Positions 42,957 to 52,091 of a stretch of 64,000 bases of DNA are shown in pieces (the first letter of the stretch is position 1; each line of letters starts with the position of its first letter). Origin of the DNA: Aquitalea denitrificans (lineage in GTDB: Bacteria; Pseudomonadota; Gammaproteobacteria; Burkholderiales; Chromobacteriaceae); contig NZ_CP047241.1 of the NCBI RefSeq assembly GCF_009856625.1, forward strand, positions 4,092,001 to 4,156,000, written 5' to 3'. The position numbers were made by a program, and so were the translations under genes. Under the pieces are notes generated by a model. That model did no database searches, was not told the DNA's origin, and saw nothing but the letters and a program-made list of their open reading frames with translations.

Positions 42957-44351
42957 TTACAGCTTGCCGGCCACCAGCTTGCCCGGCACCGCGCCGATGG
43001 AGCCGGCACCCATGGTGATGACCACATCGCCATCGCGGGCGATATCCATGATGGTGCGCGGCATGTCGGCAATCAGCTCAACGAACAGCGGTTCCACCTT
43101 GCCCGACACGCGCACCGCGCGCGCCAGTGCCCGGCCATCGGCGGCCACGATGGGGGCTTCGCCGGCGGCATACACTTCGGATAGCAGCAGCGCGTCCACC
43201 CCGTTCAATACCTTGACGAAGTCTTCAAACAAATCACGGGTGCGGCTGTAGCGGTGCGGCTGGAAAGCCAGCACCAGCCGCTTGTCCGGGAAGGCACCAC
43301 GTACCGCGGACAGCGTGGCGGCCATCTCCACCGGGTGGTGGCCGTAATCGTCCACCAGGGTGAAGCTGCCACCATCCGGCAAGGCCACCTCGCCATAACG
43401 CTGGAAGCGACGGCCCACACCGGCAAACTCGGCCAGACCGCGCTGGATGGATGGAATATCGGCACCGCATTCCAGACCAATGGCGATGGCCGACAAGGCA
43501 TTCAGCACGTTGTGACGGCCCGGCAGGTTGAGCAGCACCGGGAAACGCTGCTGGCTGCCGTTGTTGATCACCACGTCAAACTGCATCTGGCCACCGGCGG
43601 CAACCACGTTGTCGGCATAGATGTCAGCGGAGTCATCCAGACCGTAAGTGGTAACCGGCTTGGTGATGCGGCTGCGGATTTCACGCACGTTCGGGTCGTC
43701 CACGCACAGCACCGCACGGCCATAGAACGGCAGCCGGTGCAGGAAGTCGACAAAAGCCTGTTTGAGCTTGTCGAAGCTGTGGTCGTAGGTATCCATGTGG
43801 TCGGCGTCGATATTGGTGACCACGGCCATCACCGGGGTGAGGTGCAGGAAGGACGCGTCGGATTCGTCGGCTTCGGCCACCAGGAACTCACCGGAACCCA
43901 GCTTGGCATTGGTGCCAGCCGCGGTCAGCTTGCCGCCGATCACGAAAGTCGGGTCCAGCCCGGCAGCCGCCAGCACCGATGCCGTCAGGCTGGTGGTGGT
44001 GGTTTTGCCGTGGGTGCCTGCAATGGCAATGCCCTGCTTGAAGCGCATCAGCTCGGCCAGCATCATGGCGCGCGGAATCACCGGAATGCGACGCTCACGG
44101 GCGCGCAGAACTTCCGGGTTGTCCGCCTTCACTGCGGTGGAGGTCACCACCACATCGGCACCTTCCATATAGGTTGCATCATGGCCAAAGAACACGCGTG
44201 CACCCTGGCTTGCCAGGCGCTGGGTGGCGGCACCATCGGCCATGTCCGAACCGGACACGGTGTAGCCCAGGTTCAGCAGAACCTCGGCGATGCCGCACAT
44301 GCCGACACCACCGATGCCGACGAAGTGAATGTGTTTGACCCTGTGTTTCAT
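42957..44351 (-). CDS. murC: UDP-N-acetylmuramate--L-alanine ligase
   Basis: A 464-residue Mur ligase adding L-Ala to UDP-MurNAc with ATP. The N-terminal Rossmann motif is HFVGIGGVGMCGIAEVLLNLGY (about residues 9-30), the ATP loop is IAGTHGKTTTTSL (about 110-122), and DYGHHPVEMAATLSAVR and FQPHRYSRTRDLFEDF are conserved MurC blocks. It follows murG by 39 bases in the division cluster. No murB is adjacent. Confidence 0.97.
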   Translation of the reverse strand: MKHRVKHIHFVGIGGVGMCGIAEVLLNLGYTVSGSDMADGAATQRLASQGARVFFGHDATYMEGADVVVTSTAVKADNPEVLRARERRIPVIPRAMMLAELMRFKQGIAIAGTHGKTTTTSLTASVLAAAGLDPTFVIGGKLTAAGTNAKLGSGEFLVAEADESDASFLHLTPVMAVVTNIDADHMDTYDHSFDKLKQAFVDFLHRLPFYGRAVLCVDDPNVREIRSRITKPVTTYGLDDSADIYADNVVAAGGQMQFDVVINNGSQQRFPVLLNLPGRHNVLNALSAIAIGLECGADIPSIQRGLAEFAGVGRRFQRYGEVALPDGGSFTLVDDYGHHPVEMAATLSAVRGAFPDKRLVLAFQPHRYSRTRDLFEDFVKVLNGVDALLLSEVYAAGEAPIVAADGRALARAVRVSGKVEPLFVELIADMPRTIMDIARDGDVVITMGAGSIGAVPGKLVAGKL

Positions 44352-44390
44352 GTTCTTTCTCGTTGCTTCTGGCCGCTTGTGGCTGCCGTA

Positions 44391-45485
44391 TTACTGTTCG
44401 TCTGCCAGTGCTTCACACACATCGGCCACCCGGGCGGCTGCCCCCGGTCTGGCCAATGCGCGTGCCTGACTGGCAAGTTCCAGCAGACCTTCCCGATTCA
44501 GTCCGGACAAAACGTCTGCCAGCTTTTGTGCTGTCATTTCCTGCTGCGGCAAGTGAATTGCCGCACCTGCTGCTGCCATCCACTTGGCGTTGTCGCGCTG
44601 GTGCGCGGTGGTGGACACCACCAGCGGCACCAGAATGCTGGCCACGCCTGCCGCGCACAGCTCGCTTACCGTAATGGCACCGGCGCGGCAGATGATCAGG
44701 TCGCAGTCGGCCAGGCGGCTGGGCATGTCATCGATAAACGGCAACAGCGTCACATCCTGTTCCAGCCCGGCGGCACGATAAGCTGCCTGCACCTCGGCAA
44801 AGTTGGCCTCACCGGTCTGGTGGGTCAGCTGCGGGCGTTTTTCCTGCGGCAGCAGTGCCAGCGCCTGCGGCAGGGTCTGGTTCAGCACCCGCGCGCCCAG
44901 GCTGCCACCCACCACCAGCACGCGCAGCGGGCCGCTACGACCGGCCATGCGCTGTGCCGGTGCCGGCAGGGCTTCGATTTCCTGGCGTACCGGGTTACCG
45001 GTCACCAGCGCCTTGGCCCCGCTCTGGGCGGCGCTGCCGTCAAAACCGCACACCAGCTTGCGGGCAAACGGCAGCAAGGCCTTGTTGCTCAACAGCAGGC
45101 TGGCATCGGCATTCACCAGCACCAGCGGTTTCCACAGCAGGCCGCTCATCACACCACCCGGCAGGCAGACATAGCCACCCATGCCCAATACCACATCCGG
45201 TCGATGACGCAGCAGCAGCTGTGCCGAGCGTACAAAAGCGCCGCACAGCTGCAACACGCCCTTGAGCGAGCCCAGCAAGCCCTTGCCGCGCACGCCATGA
45301 AACGCCAGCCGCTCCAGCGGAATGCCGGTGGGTGGTACCAACTTGTTTTCCATGCCGCGCTCGGTACCCAGCCACACCACTTTCCAGCCGCGCGCCTGCA
45401 GCGCTTTGGCCACGGCAAGGCCGGGGACGATGTGTCCACCCGTACCAGCTGCCATTACCATGACCGTTCTGTTCGTCATCTTCAT
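44391..45485 (-). CDS. murG: UDP-GlcNAc--lipid I N-acetylglucosaminyltransferase
   Basis: A 364-residue GT-B fold enzyme at the inner face of the membrane, turning lipid I into lipid II. Motifs are MVMAAGTGGHIVPGLAVAKAL (about residues 9-29), LGMGGYVCLPGGV, VVGGSLGARVLN, ICRAGAITVSELCAAG (about 261-276) and PLVVSTTAHQRDNA. The ATG at 45485 was chosen, with AAGG four bases upstream; an ATG six bases further on is also possible. Immediately before the start lies a diverged second copy of the ftsW 3' end, whose stop codon overlaps the murG ATG. Confidence 0.96.
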   Translation of the reverse strand: MKMTNRTVMVMAAGTGGHIVPGLAVAKALQARGWKVVWLGTERGMENKLVPPTGIPLERLAFHGVRGKGLLGSLKGVLQLCGAFVRSAQLLLRHRPDVVLGMGGYVCLPGGVMSGLLWKPLVLVNADASLLLSNKALLPFARKLVCGFDGSAAQSGAKALVTGNPVRQEIEALPAPAQRMAGRSGPLRVLVVGGSLGARVLNQTLPQALALLPQEKRPQLTHQTGEANFAEVQAAYRAAGLEQDVTLLPFIDDMPSRLADCDLIICRAGAITVSELCAAGVASILVPLVVSTTAHQRDNAKWMAAAGAAIHLPQQEMTAQKLADVLSGLNREGLLELASQARALARPGAAARVADVCEALADEQ

Positions 45486-45489
45486 CAAA

Positions 45490-45632
45490 CCTTGTAACCG
45501 CGCATGATGCGCTGTTTTAGCTTCGTCCTGCGGCCTCGCAGAAACCGCCACAACCGGGCTTGCGCCCTTACGCGCCTGTCGGCGCTTGTCCTGCGCGGCT
45601 ACACTTTGTAGCCGCGCATGATGCGGCGGTTT
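45490..45632 (-). repeat. Near-direct repeats of the ftsW 3' end flanking the ftsW-murG gap
   Basis: A stretch of about 29 bases encoding the last residues of FtsW (RIMRGYKV plus stop, 45604-45632) recurs 114 bases downstream at 45490-45518, just before murG. In the second copy the frame also reads RIMRGYKV and its TGA overlaps the murG ATG. The 85 bases between the copies code for nothing recognised. It looks like an old tandem duplication or an insertion that shortened or re-terminated ftsW. Confidence 0.7.
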
Positions 45633-46756
45633 TCATAGTCAACCCGCAGCAGCACGGCCATGGCGATGAGGTTCATCAACATGGCCGAACCACCAAACGA
45701 CATCAGCGGCAGGGTCAGGCCCTTGGTGGGCAACAGGCCCATGTTCACGCCGATGTTGAAAAACACCTGAATACCCAGCCAGATGCCCAGCCCCTGCGCT
45801 ACCAATGCCTGGAAAAAGCGCTCCAGTTTTTTCGACTCCACGCCGATGTGAAACGCACGCCGCACAATCCAGGCATACAGGCCGATCACCACACAGATGC
45901 CGACAAAGCCGAATTCTTCCGAAATCACCGCCATGATGAAGTCGGTATGGGCCTCGGGCAGGTAGAACAGCTTTTCGATGCTGGAGCCCAGTCCCACGCC
46001 ATACCACTCGCCACGGCCAATGGCGATCAGCGAATGCGACAGCTGGTAGCCCTTGCCATAGGGGTCGTCCCACGGGTCCATGAAGCCCAGCACCCGCTTG
46101 AGCCGGTATGGCGAGGAGATGATCAGCAGCACGATGGCCACGGCAGCCATCACCGCCAGACCGGAGAAAATGCGCATATTGATGCCGCCGAGGAACAGCA
46201 CGCCCATGGCAATCGACATCACCACCATCAGCGCGCCGAAGTCCGGCTCGCGCAGTAACAGGAAGGCCACCATCACCATGGCGGCAAACATCGGGGCAAA
46301 GCCTTCTTTCAGGCTGTGCAGCTTGTGGGTTTTGCGCACGGTGTAGTCGGCGGCATAAATCACCGTGGCAAACTTCATGATTTCCGACGGCTGCAGGTTG
46401 AGCACAAACAGGTTGATCCAGCGGCGCGAGCCGTTCACCACCCGGCCGATACCGGGAATCAGCACCAGCACCAGCAGCACGATGCCCAGCAGGAACAACT
46501 TGCCGGCGTACTTCTGCCAGATGCGGGTAGGCACCTGGAACATCACGTAGGACGCGGAAAGGCCGATCACCATGAAAATGATGTGGCGGATCAGGTAGAA
46601 ATAGCGGTTTTGCGTGGCCACATCGGCCTCGGCATAGGCAATCGACGCCGAGTACACCATCACCAGGCTGATGGACAGCAGCAGGGCCAGGGCCCAGGCC
46701 AATGCCTCGTCAAACGGTTTGATGGCGGTGTAGCGACGCGCCGAGTGCACGATCAT
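45599..46756 (-). CDS. ftsW: Lipid II polymerase/cell division protein FtsW
   Basis: A 385-residue SEDS-family glycosyltransferase with about ten membrane helices, which polymerises septal murein with FtsI. SEDS signatures are NGSRRWINLFVLNLQPSEIMKFA (about residues 108-130), REPDFGALMV, the large periplasmic loop PWDDPYGKGYQLSHSLIAIGRGEWYGVGLGSS, and EAHTDFIMAVISEEFGF. It overlaps murD by four bases. The last codons (RIMRGYKV) occur again just before murG. The N-terminal cytoplasmic tail is short. Confidence 0.97.
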   Translation of the reverse strand: MIVHSARRYTAIKPFDEALAWALALLLSISLVMVYSASIAYAEADVATQNRYFYLIRHIIFMVIGLSASYVMFQVPTRIWQKYAGKLFLLGIVLLVLVLIPGIGRVVNGSRRWINLFVLNLQPSEIMKFATVIYAADYTVRKTHKLHSLKEGFAPMFAAMVMVAFLLLREPDFGALMVVMSIAMGVLFLGGINMRIFSGLAVMAAVAIVLLIISSPYRLKRVLGFMDPWDDPYGKGYQLSHSLIAIGRGEWYGVGLGSSIEKLFYLPEAHTDFIMAVISEEFGFVGICVVIGLYAWIVRRAFHIGVESKKLERFFQALVAQGLGIWLGIQVFFNIGVNMGLLPTKGLTLPLMSFGGSAMLMNLIAMAVLLRVDYENRRIMRGYKV

Positions 46757-48129
46757 GGCTGCCCCTTTCCGGTCGCGGCCTTGATCTGCGCCACGGTGTC
46801 GATGAACACCTGGGCGCGATGGGCATAATTGCGGAACATGTCCAGGCTGGCGCAGGCCGGCGACAGCAGTACCACATCACCCGGCTGGGCCAGCGTAGCG
46901 GCGGCGCGGGTAGCCTCTTCCAGCGTGGCGAAGTCTTGCATTGCAACGCCGCTGTCTGCCAGTGCGGCACGGATGCGGCCGGCGTCACGGCCAATCAGCA
47001 ACACGGCGCGGGCAATGCGCTGGCAAGCCGGGGCCAGCGGGCTGAAATCCTGACCCTTGCCATCGCCACCGGCAATCAGCACCACCTTGCGGGTCATGCC
47101 GTTGAGGGCGGCCTCGGTAGCGCCGACATTGGTGCCCTTGGAATCGTCAATCCAGGCGATGCCGTCAAATTCGTCCACCAGCTCCACGCGGTGCGCCAAA
47201 CCCTGGAAGCTTTGCAGGCCTTGCAGCAGAGCGGCACGCTCCAGCCCGATGCTGTCGCACAAGGCCAGCGCGGCCAGTGCGTTGGCGGCATTGTGCAGGC
47301 CTTGCAATTGCAGCTTGCCCTGCGACAGCACGGTCTCGCCCTGTGCGCTGAGCCAGTATTGGCCATCCTGCTGGGTGAGGCTGTATTCCACCGGCTGCTT
47401 GAGCGAGAACCATTTGACCACATGGCCGGGGCGCACCATGGCCGGAGCCAGGATGTCGTCGCGGTTCAGCACCTGCACACCCTGGCCGTTGAACACAGCC
47501 GTCTTGGCGTGGGCGTAGTCCAGCAGGTCGTTGTAGCGGTCCAGATGGTCTTCGGAAATATTCAGCACGGTGGCGGCATCGGCCTGCAGGCTGTAGGTGG
47601 TTTCCAGCTGGAAGCTGGACAACTCCAGCACCCACACGTCCGGCTGCTTGCCGGACTGTTCGCGTTCCAGCAGGGCTTCCAGTACCGCCAGGCCGATATT
47701 GCCGGCCACGATGGTATCCATCCCGGCCTGCTGGCACAGATGGCCAACCAGGCTGGTGACGGTGGTCTTGCCATTGGAACCGGTAATGGCAATCACCTTG
47801 CTGCCATTACCCTTGATGGCGCGTGCCAGCAGTTCCACATCGCCCACCACTTCGCCACCGGCGCGACGGAAAGCATCTACAGCCGGGTTCTTCAGCGGTA
47901 CGCCAGGGCTGAGCACCAGCATGTCGACACCGGCAAAGGTGGCGGCATCGAAAGCGCCGACACGCAGTTCGGCAGCCGGCACATGGCGCTGCAGTTCGGC
48001 CACGCGCTCTGGCGCGGGCTTGCTGTCGGCCACCACCACGCGTGCGCCGTGGGCAGCCAGATAGCGCGCGGCAGCCAGCCCCGAGCCTCCCAGCCCCACT
48101 ACCGCGATGTGTCGATCAGCAAAGTTCAT
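46753..48129 (-). CDS. murD: UDP-N-acetylmuramoyl-L-alanine--D-glutamate ligase
   Basis: A 458-residue Mur ligase adding D-Glu. The N-terminal VVGLGGSGLAAARYLAAHGARVVVADS is at about residues 10-36, the ATP loop is VIAITGSNGKTTVTSLVGH (about 112-130), and NISEDHLDRY and WIDDSKGTNVGATEAAL are diagnostic. It ends overlapping the ftsW start (ATGA) and begins 12 bases after mraY. Confidence 0.97.
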   Translation of the reverse strand: MNFADRHIAVVGLGGSGLAAARYLAAHGARVVVADSKPAPERVAELQRHVPAAELRVGAFDAATFAGVDMLVLSPGVPLKNPAVDAFRRAGGEVVGDVELLARAIKGNGSKVIAITGSNGKTTVTSLVGHLCQQAGMDTIVAGNIGLAVLEALLEREQSGKQPDVWVLELSSFQLETTYSLQADAATVLNISEDHLDRYNDLLDYAHAKTAVFNGQGVQVLNRDDILAPAMVRPGHVVKWFSLKQPVEYSLTQQDGQYWLSAQGETVLSQGKLQLQGLHNAANALAALALCDSIGLERAALLQGLQSFQGLAHRVELVDEFDGIAWIDDSKGTNVGATEAALNGMTRKVVLIAGGDGKGQDFSPLAPACQRIARAVLLIGRDAGRIRAALADSGVAMQDFATLEEATRAAATLAQPGDVVLLSPACASLDMFRNYAHRAQVFIDTVAQIKAATGKGQP

Positions 48130-48141
48130 GAGCCCTTGTCC

Positions 48142-49227
48142 TTAACGCAATTTCAGTGAAGCCAGGCCAGCGAGCACCAGCATCATGGTGACAATCCAGA
48201 AGCGCACCACCACCTGGGTTTCCTTCCAGCCCTTCAATTCGTAGTGGTGATGCAGCGGAGCCATGCGGAACACGCGCTTGCCGGTGAGCTTGAACGAAGC
48301 CACCTGGATCATCACCGACAGCGCTTCCATCACGAACAGGCCGCCCATGATGAACAGCACGATTTCCTGACGCACGATCACCGCCACGGTGCCCAGTGCC
48401 GCGCCCAGCGCCAGTGCGCCGACATCGCCCATGAATACCTGCGCCGGATAGGCGTTGAACCACAAGAAGCCCAGGCAGGCCCCGCAGATGGCGGCACAGA
48501 ACACCACGACTTCATGCGCACCGGGAATGAAGGGCAGGCCCAGATATTTGGAAAACACCACGTGGCCGGCCACGTAAGCGAAGATGGACAGGCCGGAAGC
48601 CACCATCACCACCGGCAGCGCCGCCAGACCATCCAGACCGTCGGTCAGGTTGACCGCATTGGAGGTGCCGACAATCACCAGATAGGTGAGCACGCAGAAG
48701 CCGACCACGCCCAGCGGATAGGCCACGGTCTTGAAGAAGGGCACGATGAACTCGGTGGAAGCCGGCAGCTTGGCGGTGGCAATCAGGAAGATGCCCGCAG
48801 CAATGGCGATGGTGGATTGCCATACCATCTTGAATTTGGCCGACACGCCTTTCGGGTCCTTGTACACCACCTTGCGCCAGTCGTCGTAAAAGCCCAGCGC
48901 GCCGGTTCCCAGCATCACCGCCAGCAGCAGCCAGACGTATTTGTTGGACAGATCCGCCCACAGCAGGGTGGTGATGGTGATGGACAGCATGATCAGCGAA
49001 CCACCCATGGTCGGGGTACCGGCCTTGACCAGATGGCTTTGCGGACCGTCGTTGCGCACGGCCTGGCCGACTTTCAGTTCGGTCAGTTTGCGGATGACCC
49101 ACGGCCCCATCAGCAGCGAGATGGTCAGCGAAGTAAGCGCAGCCATCACCGCACGCAGGGTAACGTAGTAGACAACGTTGAAAGTCCGGATATGAGAACC
49201 CAGCAGATCGGCTAGCCAGAGCAGCAC
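48142..49227 (-). CDS. mraY: Phospho-N-acetylmuramoyl-pentapeptide transferase
   Basis: A 361-residue integral membrane enzyme with about ten helices making lipid I from undecaprenyl phosphate and UDP-MurNAc-pentapeptide. Conserved segments are KAGTPTMGGSLIML (about residues 70-83), GALGFYDDWRKV, the metal-binding NLTDGLDGLAALPVV (about 193-207), and the C-terminal RMAPLHHHYELKGWKETQVVVRFW. The length equals E. coli MraY (360). The start is a GTG with GGGAG six bases upstream, one base after the murF stop. Confidence 0.97.
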   Translation of the reverse strand: MLLWLADLLGSHIRTFNVVYYVTLRAVMAALTSLTISLLMGPWVIRKLTELKVGQAVRNDGPQSHLVKAGTPTMGGSLIMLSITITTLLWADLSNKYVWLLLAVMLGTGALGFYDDWRKVVYKDPKGVSAKFKMVWQSTIAIAAGIFLIATAKLPASTEFIVPFFKTVAYPLGVVGFCVLTYLVIVGTSNAVNLTDGLDGLAALPVVMVASGLSIFAYVAGHVVFSKYLGLPFIPGAHEVVVFCAAICGACLGFLWFNAYPAQVFMGDVGALALGAALGTVAVIVRQEIVLFIMGGLFVMEALSVMIQVASFKLTGKRVFRMAPLHHHYELKGWKETQVVVRFWIVTMMLVLAGLASLKLR

Positions 49228-49228
49228 C

Positions 49229-50605
49229 TTACACTCCCTCTTCTTGTTGTTTTGCGGTCGTCAGGTGTTCCACCACCCGTTCCATACGCATGAAGCGCGA
49301 GCCTTTCACCAGCACGGAAGCTCCCGCTTGCAAATTGGCGTCCAGCCAGTTGGCCAGCGCCGCGAAATCATCAAAACTGTGTGCGCCGTCACCAAAGGCG
49401 GCGGCAGCGTGACGGCTGAGTTCGCCCAGCGTCACCAACTGCGCAATGCCGCGCTGGCGGGCATGCTCGCCCACCTCGGCATGCAGTTGCGCTGCTGTGT
49501 CGCCCAGCTCGCCGATATCACCCATCACAAAGCAATGCGGTGCCGGCAAGCCGGCCAGCACGTCGATACCGGCTTTCATCGAATCCGGATTGGCGTTGTA
49601 GCTGTCGTCAATCACCACACCGCCGTGACGACCAGTTTTCTGTTGCAGACGGCCCTTGGCATTGCCGAACACCGCTAGACCGGCAGCGATGGCGGCCAGC
49701 GGCACATCCAGCGCCAGCGCCATGGCCGCAGCGGCCAGCGCATTGCGCACATTGTGTTCGCCCGGTGCCGGCAGGCTGATGGCCTGCTCGCCTTGCGGGC
49801 TGCACAAGGTAAAGCGGCTGCCCAGCGCCTGCAGGCTGATGTCACGCGCGCTGATGTCTGCCTGCTGCTGCAGGCCGAAGCTGCAGATGCGGTGCGCACC
49901 GGCGGCAGTACGGAACAGCGCGATATTGGCGTCATCGGCATTGACGATGGCCACACCATCCGCCTGCAGGCCGGAGAAGATTTCCGCCTTGGCACGGGCG
50001 ATGTCGGCGGTATCGGCAAAATAGCCCAGGTGGGCACGCATGGCGTTGTTGACCAGTGCCACTTGCGGCCGTGCCATATTGCTCAGATAAGTCAGCTCGC
50101 CGTGGTGGTTCATGCCCATTTCCAGCACCGCATAGCGGTGGGCGGCAGTCAGCCCCAGCAAGGTCAGCGGCAGGCCGATGTCGTTGTTGAAGTTACCGGC
50201 GGTGGCATGTACCGCCTGCTCTCCGGCATGGGCCTTGAGAATGGCGCTGAGCATTTCCTTGACCGTGGTCTTGCCGTTGGAGCCGGTAATGCCCACGCGC
50301 AGCGCGGGCAGTGCGCCAGCCCAGCCAGCAGCCAGACGGCCCAGCGCCAGCCGGGTATCGTCCACCCTAATCAGGCTGGCGTTGTCCAGCGCAAAATCCT
50401 CGGCCACCAGCGCAGCGGCGGCACCGCGCGCCAGCACATCGGCCACAAAGTCGTGCGCGTCAAAGCGCTCGCCCTTGAGCGCGACAAACAAATCGCCCGG
50501 CTGCACGGCACGGCTGTCGGTCACCACCCGGGTCAGACGGACTTGCCCGTCTGCGCCCGACAGGGTGCCAACTGCCCATTGCGCGGCCTGCTGCAGGGTC
50601 ATCAT
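49229..50605 (-). CDS. murF: UDP-N-acetylmuramoyl-tripeptide--D-alanyl-D-alanine ligase
   Basis: A 458-residue Mur ligase adding the D-Ala-D-Ala dipeptide made by Ddl. The start region contains VVTDSRAVQPGDLFVALKGERFDAHDF (about residues 27-53), the ATP loop is GITGSNGKTTVKEMLSAIL (about 105-123), and YNANPDSMKAGIDVLA and GDIGELGD are MurF motifs. It overlaps murE by four bases (ATGA). Two ATG codons lie in tandem; the first is used here. Confidence 0.97.
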   Translation of the reverse strand: MMTLQQAAQWAVGTLSGADGQVRLTRVVTDSRAVQPGDLFVALKGERFDAHDFVADVLARGAAAALVAEDFALDNASLIRVDDTRLALGRLAAGWAGALPALRVGITGSNGKTTVKEMLSAILKAHAGEQAVHATAGNFNNDIGLPLTLLGLTAAHRYAVLEMGMNHHGELTYLSNMARPQVALVNNAMRAHLGYFADTADIARAKAEIFSGLQADGVAIVNADDANIALFRTAAGAHRICSFGLQQQADISARDISLQALGSRFTLCSPQGEQAISLPAPGEHNVRNALAAAAMALALDVPLAAIAAGLAVFGNAKGRLQQKTGRHGGVVIDDSYNANPDSMKAGIDVLAGLPAPHCFVMGDIGELGDTAAQLHAEVGEHARQRGIAQLVTLGELSRHAAAAFGDGAHSFDDFAALANWLDANLQAGASVLVKGSRFMRMERVVEHLTTAKQQEEGV

Positions 50606-52080
50606 GCTTCGTCTCCCCAGGCCGTCAGTGCCTCTTCGGCAATGCGGAAGTCGGAGAACGGGTGCTTGACCCCGGCGATGTCCTGATATTCCTCATGCCC
50701 CTTGCCGGCAATCAGCACAATATCGCCAGCCTGCGCCTGGGCGACTGCCCAGTGAATGGCGGCAGCACGGTCGGCCTCGACATGGCCCGGATGGCTCATG
50801 CCAGCCAGAATGTGTTCAATGATAGTTTGCGGGTTTTCAGTGCGCGGATTGTCGCTGGTCACCACCGCTACATCGGCGATGCGCTCGGCGATTTCGCCCA
50901 TCATCGGGCGCTTGCCCGGATCGCGGTCGCCACCGCAACCAAAGACGCAATACAGCTTGCTACCGCTCGGGCGAATGTCGGCCAGCGTGGCCAGTGCCTT
51001 TTCCAGCGCATCCGGGGTATGGGCGTAGTCAATCACCACCAGCGGTTCGTGGCTGCCGCCAATGCTTTGCATACGGCCACGCGCCGGCTGGATGCGCGCC
51101 ATCACGGCGGCAGCATCAGTCAGGCTGATGCCGTTGACGCACAAGGTGGCCAGACAGGCCAAAAGATTGCTGGCATTGAAACGGCCCACCAGACCGGTGC
51201 GCACTTCCACCTCGCCCCACGGCGTGGCAACCCGCAATTGCAGGCCATCCAGATTTGCCGTCAGGCTGAGCGGGCGCACATCGCCCTGCGTCAGCCCGTA
51301 GCTCACTACCTTGGTCTGGCTGGCATCAATGTCCTGCACCAGCTGACGGCCAAACGGGTCATCCACATTGATGACCGCGTGCTTGAGACCTTCCCAGTGG
51401 AACAGCTTGGCCTTGGCCGCGCCGTAGGCTTCCATGCTGCCGTGATAGTCCAGATGATCGCGGGTCAGGTTGGTGAATACCGCGGTGGCAAAGCTCACGC
51501 CATTAACCCGCGCCTGGTCCAGACCGTGGCTGGATACTTCCATGGTGACCACATGCGCACCCTGGCGGCGGTATTCGGCCAGCTTTTGCTGCACGGTGAC
51601 CGGGTCAGGCGTGGTGTGGGTGGTTTGGGTCAGTTCGCCATAAAAACCGTTGCCCACGGTGCCGATCAGCGCGGCTTTCTGGCCCAGCAACGAAAACGCC
51701 TGCGCCAGCCAGTGCGAGATGGAAGTCTTGCCATTGGTGCCGGTTATGCCGATTACCGTCATCGCCTGACTGGGCTGGCCATAAACATGTGCTGCCACCA
51801 TGCCGGCACGCTCGCGCAGCGCCGGGACAGGCAGGTTGGGCAGCTGCCAGTCGGGATTCCAGCAAAAACCGTCGGCGGCATCCCACAAGACGGCGGCGGC
51901 TCCCTTTTCCAGCGCGGCAGGGATAAAGTCGCGGCCATCGGCATATTCACCATGGCAGGCCAGGAAGACATCGCCGGGCAATACACGGCGGCTGTCCGCT
52001 TCCACCCGTTTGATGGGGAAGCCCAGCTGGTTCAGTTGTGCCGGATCCCAGTCCGGCAAGCTTGTCAGGCGACTTTTCAT
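50602..52080 (-). CDS. murE: UDP-N-acetylmuramoyl-tripeptide synthetase (meso-diaminopimelate-adding)
   Basis: A 492-residue Mur ligase adding the third stem amino acid. The ATP loop is GITGTNGKTSISHWLAQAF, followed by TTPDPVTVQQ and MEVSSHGLDQARVNG. The DNPRTENP motif near residue 410 marks the meso-diaminopimelate-specific form found in Gram-negative bacteria; lysine-adding enzymes differ here. The ATG at 52080, 11 bases after the ftsI stop, was chosen; a TTG at 52095 overlapping ftsI is possible but less likely. The ribosome site is weak (GAAG). Confidence 0.96.
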   Translation of the reverse strand: MKSRLTSLPDWDPAQLNQLGFPIKRVEADSRRVLPGDVFLACHGEYADGRDFIPAALEKGAAAVLWDAADGFCWNPDWQLPNLPVPALRERAGMVAAHVYGQPSQAMTVIGITGTNGKTSISHWLAQAFSLLGQKAALIGTVGNGFYGELTQTTHTTPDPVTVQQKLAEYRRQGAHVVTMEVSSHGLDQARVNGVSFATAVFTNLTRDHLDYHGSMEAYGAAKAKLFHWEGLKHAVINVDDPFGRQLVQDIDASQTKVVSYGLTQGDVRPLSLTANLDGLQLRVATPWGEVEVRTGLVGRFNASNLLACLATLCVNGISLTDAAAVMARIQPARGRMQSIGGSHEPLVVIDYAHTPDALEKALATLADIRPSGSKLYCVFGCGGDRDPGKRPMMGEIAERIADVAVVTSDNPRTENPQTIIEHILAGMSHPGHVEADRAAAIHWAVAQAQAGDIVLIAGKGHEEYQDIAGVKHPFSDFRIAEEALTAWGDEA

Positions 52081-52091
52081 ATTCTGTTTCT

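Noticed and set aside
43254..45497. Open frame of 747 codons opposite murC and murG
   Set aside because: Same reason: antisense to two intact Mur genes with all motifs, with shadow-like composition.
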